From the NCBI GenBank assembly GCA_019747615.1, contig JAIEQQ010000420.1, positions 1-7,279 on the forward strand: a stretch of DNA of 7,279 nucleotides. Direction: 5' to 3'. The notes under the pieces were generated by a model that saw only the letters and a program-made list of their open reading frames with translations, was not told the DNA's origin and searched no databases. The number at the start of each line of letters is the position of its first letter. Positions within the stretch are counted from its first letter, which is position 1. A program made the translations under genes and the position numbers. Below, one piece after another: positions 1 to 5,678 of the stretch. Origin of the DNA: Phycisphaerales bacterium (GTDB lineage: Bacteria; Planctomycetota; Phycisphaerae; Phycisphaerales; UBA1924).

Positions 1-1216
1 CCGTGCTGCCACCGGCGATCAGCACCGGCACCGGCGTGGTGTCGTGCTTGCGCGTGCTCACGAGCGTGTAGTGGTCGGGCAGGATCATCACGCGCCAGCG
101 ATCGAACTGCTGAAGCTTCGCGAGCACCGGGCGCACCACGTGCTCATCGATCGCCTCGATCGCGGCGACCTTGGTCTTCCAATCGCCCTGATGGCTGCTC
201 TCGTCGGGGCTCTCGACGTGGCAGCAGATCAGGTCCAGCCGATCGAGGCCCCGGACGGTGTGCTCGCCCTGGGCGGCGTAATCGGTGTCGTGATAGCTCG
301 TGACGCCGGGGACATCGAGGCGTTCCCAACCGATAAGGCGCGCGATGCCCGCGAGCAGATCGACCGCGGTGATCATGCCGCCCCGCACGCCGAAGCGCTG
401 CTGGAAGTTGGGCATCGCGGGCTTGGTGCCCTGGCCCCAGATCCACGCGAGGTTGCCGGGCCGCTTGCCGGCGCGCACGCGAGCGAGGTTGATCGGGTGC
501 GACTGGAGTATGGATGCGGAGGATTCGATCAGCGCCCGCAGAGCCGCGGCGGCTTCTTCAGCCCGAGCGGTGTCGGCGGTCGCACTCGTCGCGCCGCCCG
601 CCGTACCGGAAGCAGCGGCCGCGCCGCTGCCCGTGAGCTTGCTCTTTGGCAGATGCACGCCCCACTCCTCGCCGGGCACTTCGTGCGGCGGCGTGGTTTG
701 CACGTTGACGTACGTGCGGCCCGAGCCGTCGGTCATGCTGGAGCGGTAGGAGACGCCGTGCTTGAGGTTGAGCTTTGAAGCGAGCGCGGGCTCAACTGTT
801 CGCCAGTGCGTGAGCAGATCGGCGAACAACGTCTGCGCCTCGGCATCGCTGATCGCGCCTGCGGAGTGATCGAGCATCTTACCGCCCCCCCCACCGGCGG
901 CCTTGTCAGCGCTGACGGTGACGAGGTTGACGCGGAAGATCCAATCTTGATCGCCGACGGCCATGTTGACCGCCGCGGCTTCCAGCGGCGCTCGCCCGGT
1001 GTGATAGACGCGCGGGTCATAACCGAGCAGGTCCATCGTGCAGACATCGGACCCCGCGCCAAAGCCCGGCGGCGTGGTCTTGGCGGTAAGCAATCGCCCG
1101 GCGCGGGCAACCGCGTCCATGTGCGGGGTGCGCGCCGCTTGCAGCGGCGTCCGCCCGCCGAGTTCGGGCAAGGGCAGATCTCCCGCGCCGTCCGCGATGA
1201 TGATGGCATATTTCAC
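1..1216 (-). CDS. apgM: 2,3-bisphosphoglycerate-independent phosphoglycerate mutase, archaeal type (3' end outside window)
   Basis: Interconverts 3- and 2-phosphoglycerate in glycolysis and gluconeogenesis; a cytoplasmic metalloenzyme of the alkaline phosphatase superfamily. The N-terminus reads MKYAIIIADGAGDLPLPELG, typical of the family, with metal-ligand candidate Asp9. The GAGSDV segment puts the probable phosphorylated nucleophile at Ser56, followed by LLGYDP. Later family motifs are HPIN (240-243), WIWGQG (258-263), the metal motif ESPDESSH (335-342), PDH (380-382) and a His391 before TPVPVLI. The 405 visible residues approach the usual total of about 400-430, so only a short tail is missing. 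The start is GTG at 1216; no in-frame ATG lies nearby and the conserved N-terminus begins there. No good Shine-Dalgarno precedes it (CTCTCCTC). Two oddities are a Gly108-112 run encoded over eight consecutive G and an Ala/Thr/Ser-rich insertion at about 194-225. It is transcribed divergently from the downstream lipoprotein gene. Family assignment is strong. Confidence 0.92.
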   Translation of the reverse strand, partial: MKYAIIIADGAGDLPLPELGGRTPLQAARTPHMDAVARAGRLLTAKTTPPGFGAGSDVCTMDLLGYDPRVYHTGRAPLEAAAVNMAVGDQDWIFRVNLVTVSADKAAGGGGGKMLDHSAGAISDAEAQTLFADLLTHWRTVEPALASKLNLKHGVSYRSSMTDGSGRTYVNVQTTPPHEVPGEEWGVHLPKSKLTGSGAAAASGTAGGATSATADTARAEEAAAALRALIESSASILQSHPINLARVRAGKRPGNLAWIWGQGTKPAMPNFQQRFGVRGGMITAVDLLAGIARLIGWERLDVPGVTSYHDTDYAAQGEHTVRGLDRLDLICCHVESPDESSHQGDWKTKVAAIEAIDEHVVRPVLAKLQQFDRWRVMILPDHYTLVSTRKHDTTPVPVLIAGGST

Positions 1217-1233
1217 GAGGAGAGGGTATCCGC

Positions 1234-1253
1234 GGCACCTGTCGGCAAGTGCC
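1234..1253 (-). promoter_or_regulatory. Short hairpin in the probable apgM leader
   Basis: On the minus strand GGCACT and GGTGCC can pair (five Watson-Crick pairs plus one G-U) around an 8-nt loop. The hairpin ends about 17 nt upstream of the GTG start of apgM, where no Shine-Dalgarno is visible. It might influence translation, but a stem this short is common by chance in GC-rich DNA. Confidence 0.2.
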
Positions 1254-1313
1254 ACGTCGAGGGACCGAGACGGAGTTTGAAACGCTTGCGCGGCGGTGGC
1301 CGAACACTTGCGA

Positions 1314-1349
1314 TTGTCTTGACAACATTGGTACGCTACGCGCGATACT
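1314..1349 (+). promoter_or_regulatory. Candidate promoter with an overlapping dyad, upstream of the lipoprotein gene
   Basis: A perfect -35 consensus TTGACA lies at 1319-1324. The best -10 candidate is GATACT at 1344-1349, matching TATAAT at 4 of 6 positions, but the 19-bp spacing is long. The -35 box sits inside the perfect dyad TTGTC-TT-GACAA (1314-1325), which could be an operator half-site pair. Transcription from here would give a leader of about 100 nt before the ATG at 1455. The reverse complement also contains TTGTCA (5 of 6 to the -35 consensus), but no -10 was found for apgM in that direction. The rest of the 1217-1454 gap shows nothing else convincing. Confidence 0.33.
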
Positions 1350-1440
1350 GGTCAAGAAACCAAATGTGGTGCGATGCTGAGGCGGCACGCAGCACTACGT
1401 TGCAAGTGCGAAGGGATGGGCTGTGCAATGCTGCAGAGAC

Positions 1441-1445
1441 AAGGA
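1441..1445 (+). promoter_or_regulatory. Ribosome binding site supporting the 1455 start
   Basis: AAGGA lies 9 nt before the ATG at 1455. Together with the signal peptide that begins exactly there, it favours this start over the in-frame ATG at 1374, which would put 27 charged, cysteine-containing residues in front of the signal sequence. Confidence 0.5.
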
Positions 1446-1454
1446 TCCACTTTG

Positions 1455-2309
1455 ATGCGTTTTCACCTCGTCTACGTGCTTTGTTGGCTGGCTGCTCTTC
1501 TGGGCGGCTGCGCAGAGAGCTACCGCGTTCAATCGATCATTGACACGAGTGAGCCTTGGGCATCCATCAGACGCACTCCAGATTCACCGCTCAAGACGAA
1601 CGCGGACAATTATCGAGTGTTCATGAACCCATACACGTATGCCCCGCACCTCGTCGACAGCCGAGGGCTGGTGAACCGCGGCTCGGACGACGCGGCGCAG
1701 CGATGGACATTCTACGAGATTGCCGCTGGAGTTACCGAGGATAACTCGGCAACCGCGCATTCTGAAAAACGCACAGCAGCTAGAAACATGCTTCAAAACG
1801 CGATGTTGCGGGCTTCCGACGAGATGGTACTGATTCATCTCACAGCAGTCCGTGCGACTGAGGGAACATCGAACTTTGTACTGGGCTCGATCACCACGGG
1901 CCTCGCTGGCACCGCCGCGGTCGTGGCCCCGCCGATTGCTGCACCGCTCGCCGCTGGCGCCGCCACGACAAACTCGGTGCGAGCGCTGTCCAACGAACAG
2001 TACTTCAGAAACCTCGTGACGGAGAATGTCTATACGGCGATCCACACCCGCCGGGCAAAGTTCCGTGAGATCATCGTCAAGAAACAGCGTAGCAAGATCT
2101 TCGACTATGATGTCGAAGCGGCAATTGCTGACGCCACGTACTACCACGAAATGGGATCGTTTTTGTTCGGTCTCTCAGTGGTACGAAGCGACATCGAAAT
2201 GGCGAACGCTGACCGTGTGCGTGCCCTGCTTGACGCCCAAGACAAGGAGCTTGATCGCAGCAAAATTCCCCCGCAGCGGAGCTTGCAGCTTCGGCTGTCG
2301 ATTGAGTAA
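1455..2309 (+). CDS. Uncharacterised lipoprotein with a Gly/Ala-rich hydrophobic core
   Basis: A 284-residue predicted lipoprotein of unknown function. Residues 1-18 form a signal peptide ending in a lipobox LLGGC, so Cys19 is the likely lipidated residue and Ala20 occupies +2. After a polar region come RTAARNML (106-113) and a Ser-Asp pair (121-122). A hydrophobic Gly/Ala/Pro-rich stretch follows at about 139-171, containing LGSITTGLAGTAAVVAPPIA. Next are SNEQYFRNL (179-187) and a basic helical segment at 197-213. The order RN, SD, N-x-x-LG-x-hT-TGLAGTAA, then N-E-x-Y recalls a pattern I have seen in uncharacterised envelope proteins of many bacteria; I cannot name the family. The hydrophobic stretch may insert in or lie on a membrane. 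Base composition is markedly lower in GC than the flanks (hand counts: 31/60 at 1561-1620 and 28/60 at 1741-1800, against 46/60 at 5161-5220), suggesting acquisition by transfer. It converges on the aminotransferase with a 35-bp gap. Confidence 0.8.
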   Translation: MRFHLVYVLCWLAALLGGCAESYRVQSIIDTSEPWASIRRTPDSPLKTNADNYRVFMNPYTYAPHLVDSRGLVNRGSDDAAQRWTFYEIAAGVTEDNSATAHSEKRTAARNMLQNAMLRASDEMVLIHLTAVRATEGTSNFVLGSITTGLAGTAAVVAPPIAAPLAAGAATTNSVRALSNEQYFRNLVTENVYTAIHTRRAKFREIIVKKQRSKIFDYDVEAAIADATYYHEMGSFLFGLSVVRSDIEMANADRVRALLDAQDKELDRSKIPPQRSLQLRLSIE

Positions 2310-2344
2310 GTTCGGGCGCACTCAGCACAGAGGGCCGGTCGCGC

Positions 2345-3817
2345 TCAGACCTTCGCCAGCCCGCGCTCCACACACTCAAACACGCGGCCCCAGTCCTTCT
2401 CATCGAAGACCGGCAGCGGCGGGAGCATGCGGACGTGGTACGGGCCATGGCCGCAGTAGAAGACGATGACGCCCTCGTCGAACAGCGTCTTGCAGGCCTT
2501 GTTGACCTTGTCCTTATCGCCGCCGAAGGGCGTGAATCGCATCATGCCGCCGACGCCGCCGACCAGATCGCCGAGCTCGCCGTACTTGCCCGCAGTGGGG
2601 AACCACTCGGGGTGCTTGGCGATGAGCGCTCGGGCGTGCTCGCTGAAGGCCTTGTGCTGGCGTGCAAACTTGCCGTCGGGGCCGTAGTAGCCGTTGGCCG
2701 GGTCGGCGAGACGGTTGAGGACCTGCGTGCCGGTGGCGAACTGGGTGCCGCCACTGACGAAGGTGCCGCTGAGCAGGCCGGGGCCGGGGTTGTAATCGCG
2801 CGTGAACATCGTGGCGCAGACCTGCGTCATCTTGCCGACGCAGAAAACGTCCACATAGTCGCCCAGGTCAAAGTACTCGTAGGCGAACATCTGCGGCGAG
2901 CGCCCGAAGGTCTGGATCTCGTCGTCCCAGACCGCGATGTTGTTGGCCTTGCAGACGTCCATCAGGGCCTTGAAGTAGTCGCGTGTGCCGACGTTGAAGC
3001 CGCCCTCGCCCTGCATGAGCTCGAAGATGAAGCAGGCGTGCTGCTTGGGGTATCGCTCGATGTACTGGTTCAGGTGCGAGACGCACATATCGATGAACCG
3101 CGTCTGGCCCATGCGCTGGGCCATCAGCGGGTCGTAGAACGGCATGTAGTCCACCTGCGTGCTGAGCGGGATGCCCACGCGGTTGGCCGCGGCGTCGCCG
3201 ATCTGGCTCATGGTCACGCTGCGGCCCATGAAGCAGTCCTTGAACGCGATGACGCGGCTGGCTGGCGCGTGCTTCTGATAGCAGACCTTGACGGCGTTCT
3301 CGTTGGCCATCGCGCCGCTGGTGCTGGGGTAGACGTGGGCGAGCTTGCTGTTCTTCTGCGCGAGCTTCAGGAGCGTTTCGCCGAACTCGTAGACATCCCA
3401 GTTGGCTTGGAGGTTGCCGTGGTTGACGGTGTCGTTGAGCGCGCCGCGGACGCCGGCCTCGATCATGCCGGGGTCAGAGTGGCCGAAAAAGTGAACGCCG
3501 ATGCCGCCGATCATGTCCCACTTGACGGAGCCATCGACGAGCTCGACGAGGGCGCCGTTGCCGAGGCCCGAGCCGAGGTATGGGTAGAGCAGGCCGCGGC
3601 CGCGCACCTCTGCTGCGCGCTTCATCAGCGAATCGAAGGACTCTTTGAGCTCGGGGCTGATCGGTCCGCGCGGGCCGGTGAGCTTGGCGCCTTTGCTGCG
3701 CACTTCGCTGACGATGGTCGCGATGGCGCTGTTCAGCGCGGGGCTGGCGTGCAACTCTTGGGCGAGGGTGTGGCCGGTCGTCTTGGCGGCGGTGGTTCCG
3801 GTGGCGAAAGTCGTCAT
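2345..3817 (-). CDS. Class III PLP-dependent aminotransferase
   Basis: A 490-residue fold-type I PLP enzyme that should transfer an amino group from an omega- or alpha-amino donor to a keto acid acceptor. The substrate cannot be read from the sequence. Catalytic elements are in class III order: STSGAMANENAVK (165-177), the phosphate-binding loop; FKDCFMGRS (192-200), replacing the usual YHGRT region; MQGEGGF (268-274); WDDEIQTFGRS (297-307), with Asp299 the likely PLP N1 partner; CVGK (326-329), with Lys329 the Schiff-base lysine; and SGGTQFATG (355-363), with Thr358 the likely phosphate ligand. The N-terminal arm and the LLYPYLGSGLGNGALVELVDG stretch make it longer than typical 420-450-residue ornithine or GABA aminotransferases. 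An open frame extends upstream to 4069, but ATG 3817 is preferred: it has GGAG five bases upstream, and the extension is low-complexity and overlaps the DUF4286 gene. The DUF4286 gene lies 112 bp upstream on the same strand. A TATAGT box at 3849-3854 might drive this gene alone, but no -35 was found. Confidence 0.93.
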   Translation of the reverse strand: MTTFATGTTAAKTTGHTLAQELHASPALNSAIATIVSEVRSKGAKLTGPRGPISPELKESFDSLMKRAAEVRGRGLLYPYLGSGLGNGALVELVDGSVKWDMIGGIGVHFFGHSDPGMIEAGVRGALNDTVNHGNLQANWDVYEFGETLLKLAQKNSKLAHVYPSTSGAMANENAVKVCYQKHAPASRVIAFKDCFMGRSVTMSQIGDAAANRVGIPLSTQVDYMPFYDPLMAQRMGQTRFIDMCVSHLNQYIERYPKQHACFIFELMQGEGGFNVGTRDYFKALMDVCKANNIAVWDDEIQTFGRSPQMFAYEYFDLGDYVDVFCVGKMTQVCATMFTRDYNPGPGLLSGTFVSGGTQFATGTQVLNRLADPANGYYGPDGKFARQHKAFSEHARALIAKHPEWFPTAGKYGELGDLVGGVGGMMRFTPFGGDKDKVNKACKTLFDEGVIVFYCGHGPYHVRMLPPLPVFDEKDWGRVFECVERGLAKV

Positions 3818-3822
3818 GCGAT

Positions 3823-3826
3823 CTCC
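3823..3826 (-). promoter_or_regulatory. Shine-Dalgarno fixing the aminotransferase start
   Basis: Read on the minus strand this is GGAG, five bases before the ATG at 3817. It is the main reason to choose that start over upstream in-frame codons. Confidence 0.6.
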
Positions 3827-3929
3827 GAGTGCGTGGAAGGGGCAGGAAACTATATCGTCATTCGCAGGGCGACCGCCCCCGAGCTCGGGCAAGTTGGCCG
3901 CGGGCATTTGGCGCGATCGTGTGCCATCA

Positions 3930-4262
3930 TCACTCGATGGTGCCGATGACGTCGCCGACCGTGCGCTCGAAGGTCGCCAGCGTTCCCCAGAGCGCCACGC
4001 CCTCGGCTCGGAGCGCGGGCGCGACCTCTCGGACGTAGCGGTCGTGCGTCTGCCGGCTTGCGAACACATACCGCACCTGGACCCGGTGCCTCGCAGTGGT
4101 GGCGGCTGAGATTGGGTCGGAGTCGAGCCGGGCGATGTCCGCCCGCAGTGCGCCCCCCTCGATCACGGCGCGGCAGTGGCCACCCATCAGCCAATCGATG
4201 TACCGATCGCACGTCTCGGGCGAGGCGAAGGCCGCGGTCACGCTGTAGATGACGGTGCTCAT
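3930..4262 (-). CDS. DUF4286-family small protein
   Basis: A 110-residue soluble protein with no signal peptide or membrane segment. It matches the DUF4286 pattern as I know it: an N-terminal strand VIYSVTAAF (4-12), a helix with W-L-x3-H (24-29), a central strand VQVRYVFASR (61-70), then a helix leading to APALRAEGVALWG (81-93) and a closing FERT (98-101). Such proteins are predicted to adopt a compact alpha/beta ferredoxin-like (dimeric-barrel) fold; no biochemical role is established. The full family length is present. ATG 4262 opens directly into the conserved first strand, although no Shine-Dalgarno precedes it. It lies 112 bp upstream of the aminotransferase on the same strand, so co-transcription is possible but the gap is not tight. 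It is divergent from the sigma factor gene. Confidence 0.8.
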   Translation of the reverse strand: MSTVIYSVTAAFASPETCDRYIDWLMGGHCRAVIEGGALRADIARLDSDPISAATTARHRVQVRYVFASRQTHDRYVREVAPALRAEGVALWGTLATFERTVGDVIGTIE

Positions 4263-4371
4263 GGGTACAACGTAGCGGGGGCGAGTGGGTGGGAGCGCGT
4301 GGAGTGTGCGGGGGTTCTCGGGCAGGGGTCGTGGTGATGGCGGATACGGGCAGACCGCCTCAGCGGGGCCT

Positions 4372-4391
4372 TGAGCACGAAAGTCTGCTCA
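4372..4391. promoter_or_regulatory. Perfect 6-bp inverted repeat upstream of the sigma-factor operon
   Basis: TGAGCA-N8-TGCTCA, centred about 68 bp before the sigma factor ATG and about 120 bp before the DUF4286 start. The symmetry and position suit an operator or an mRNA hairpin. No T-tract follows on either strand, so it is not an obvious intrinsic terminator. A weaker GGCGG/CCGCC pair lies just upstream at 4339-4359. No convincing -35/-10 pair was found for either divergent gene. Confidence 0.3.
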
Positions 4392-4449
4392 TCGGGGTTC
4401 GTTCGGTGCAATAGACTTACTCCTCCCGCGTTCTTCCTTCCGAGCGTCA

Positions 4450-5094
4450 ATGCCGATGACCGCAGCCCGCAGCACACCCATCCCGGCGACCGACGCTGAG
4501 CCCGGTGTCGCGGCCTACGACCTTCCGGCGTTGCTGCGCGCCGCGGCGCTGGGCGATGGTCAGGCCTGGCGCGACCTGATTGGCTTGTATTCCGGGCGTG
4601 TGTTTGCGCTCGTTCGCTCTCGTGTCTCAAGGCCCGACCTCGCAGAGGAGATCACGCAGTCCGTCTTTGTCACCATCGCCACCAAACTCAACTCAGAGTC
4701 CACATCCGCCGGCGGCGGGTACTCCGAGCAGGGGCGATTCGAATCCTGGCTCTTCCGCATCGCGATGAACCGCGTGCGCGACGAAGTCCGACGATTGAAA
4801 CGACACGCCGTCGCGACCGACCCCGATCTGTTGAATGAAGCATCTGACCACAGTCGCACGAAGGAATCCGCAACGCCCACCGACCTCACCGCTCTTCGAC
4901 TCGCCATGGGGCAACTCTCAGACTCAGACCGCGAAGTGATCGAGCTTCGCCACCACGCGGGACTCTCGTTTGCCCAGATGGCCGACACACTTGAAGAACC
5001 CCTCGGTACGCTGCTGGCTCGCCACCATCGTGCCCTTCGAAAGCTCAAAGACCTCATGCTCGCGACGACGACCGATGATGGAGACCTCCCATGA
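4450..5094 (+). CDS. RNA polymerase sigma factor, sigma-70 family, ECF (group IV) type
   Basis: A 214-residue sigma factor that would direct core RNA polymerase to a small regulon, probably including its own operon. It has only regions 2 and 4, the ECF layout. Region 2 spans about 27-118: LLRAAALGDGQAWRDLIGLY, the core-binding DLAEEITQSVFVTIATKL (63-80), and the promoter-melting FESWLFRIAMNRVRDEVRR (97-115). A Ser/Gly-rich loop (81-95) separates these, longer than usual. Region 4 spans about 145-203: LSDSDREVIELRHHAGLSF (156-174), then a helix-turn-helix in which AQMADTLEEPLGTLLARHHR is the -35 recognition part. A polar linker (119-144) joins the domains. No cysteine is present. ATG 4450 is followed two codons later by another ATG at 4456, and neither has a good Shine-Dalgarno. 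The stop overlaps the next start (ATGA), implying translational coupling with the candidate anti-sigma. Confidence 0.95.
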   Translation: MPMTAARSTPIPATDAEPGVAAYDLPALLRAAALGDGQAWRDLIGLYSGRVFALVRSRVSRPDLAEEITQSVFVTIATKLNSESTSAGGGYSEQGRFESWLFRIAMNRVRDEVRRLKRHAVATDPDLLNEASDHSRTKESATPTDLTALRLAMGQLSDSDREVIELRHHAGLSFAQMADTLEEPLGTLLARHHRALRKLKDLMLATTTDDGDLP

Positions 5095-5606
5095 CCACTG
5101 ACCCCAACATCTCCTCGCACGCCTCGCCCGATCAGACCCCCGCGGACGTTGCGGATATCGCGGCGCTGCTGGGGCGCGACGCTTCGGCGATGCGGCAGCT
5201 CTCGGGCCCGGCGATGGATCGGATCGCCATGGCGGCCCGGGACGCTGCGATCGCGTCGCGAACGCCATCGCTGCGGCTGACATCGCACGAGCATCGCGTC
5301 AGCGTGCACCAGTTCCGGCGCATCACGGCCCCGATGCGCATGGCCGCGGCGGTGCTGCTGGTGATGACCGCTGGCGTGCTGAGCGTTGCGTACTTCACGT
5401 CGTCGTCGCGTGTTGCTCAGCCCGGCCCGACGGTGGCGCAGTTCGATCCGACGCAGGAGGCGGACTCAATCCTGAGCACGCTCGCCTTGCTGGATTCGTC
5501 GTCGACCGAGTTGACAGCGCTGAACAATGACGCGGACGCCGCGAGCAAGTCGATCGGTTCTGATTGGCTCACTCTGCCGGAGAATACGGACACCAGTTCT
5601 CTCTAA
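5091..5606 (+). CDS. Single-pass membrane protein, candidate anti-sigma factor
   Basis: A 171-residue protein that I do not recognise by sequence; the role is inferred from position and topology. An N-terminal cytoplasmic part (1-80) contains a helical stretch VADIAALLGRDASAMRQL (20-37) and a second helix at about 42-55. One hydrophobic segment, MAAAVLLVMTAGVLSVAYF (84-102), follows the basic QFRRITAPMR, which predicts N-inside, C-outside. The outer tail (103-171) is Ser/Thr/Asp-rich with a short helix around 120-145. The start overlaps the sigma stop (ATGA), and GGAG at 5080-5083 precedes it by seven bases. This coupling is typical of sigma/anti-sigma pairs. There is no HxxxCxxC zinc anti-sigma motif and no cysteine, so it is not a classical zinc anti-sigma. 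It could instead be a small partner of the downstream secreted protein. Confidence 0.75.
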   Translation: MTTDPNISSHASPDQTPADVADIAALLGRDASAMRQLSGPAMDRIAMAARDAAIASRTPSLRLTSHEHRVSVHQFRRITAPMRMAAAVLLVMTAGVLSVAYFTSSSRVAQPGPTVAQFDPTQEADSILSTLALLDSSSTELTALNNDADAASKSIGSDWLTLPENTDTSSL

Positions 5607-5619
5607 CCGATCCTCGCGG

Positions 5620-5633
5620 ACGACTCGCGTCGT
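5620..5633 (+). other. Small intercistronic hairpin
   Basis: ACGAC-TCGC-GTCGT forms a 5-bp stem with a 4-nt loop in the 72-bp gap between the membrane protein and the secreted protein. It could modulate mRNA stability or differential expression within the operon. There is no U-tract, so termination is unlikely. It may be chance. Confidence 0.22.
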
Positions 5634-5667
5634 GCCCCGTCTTGTCCATGCCTCGTCGCCCGATCCT

Positions 5668-5673
5668 GGGGAG
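5668..5673 (+). promoter_or_regulatory. Shine-Dalgarno of the secreted protein gene
   Basis: GGGGAG lies five bases before the ATG at 5679. It is one of the clearest ribosome binding sites in the window and agrees with the signal peptide that begins at that ATG. Confidence 0.6.
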
Positions 5674-5678
5674 CTCTC

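Noticed and set aside
733..1209. A minus-strand ATG frame starting at 1209
   Set aside because: It is out of frame with the apgM motifs. The real frame begins at GTG 1216.
1374..1454. An upstream in-frame ATG for the lipoprotein
   Set aside because: It would bury the signal peptide behind 27 polar residues. AAGGA and the lipobox support 1455.
44..1543. Long plus-strand open frames opposite apgM (44-778, 806-1543)
   Set aside because: Shadows of the apgM coding strand. Their translations lack motifs, and the second runs through the divergent promoter region into the lipoprotein in a different frame.
2435..3949. A 504-codon plus-strand open frame opposite the aminotransferase
   Set aside because: It is the mirror of a GC-rich gene. 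Its translation is Ala/Val/Asp/Glu/Leu-rich with no domain, while the minus strand has a complete PLP enzyme.
3818..4069. An N-terminal extension of the aminotransferase up to 4069
   Set aside because: The extra residues are low-complexity Arg/Ser and overlap the DUF4286 gene. A good Shine-Dalgarno marks ATG 3817.
5607..5667. An 8-bp direct repeat CCGATCCT (5607-5614 and 5660-5667)
   Set aside because: Too short, with no associated element. Chance is the simplest explanation.
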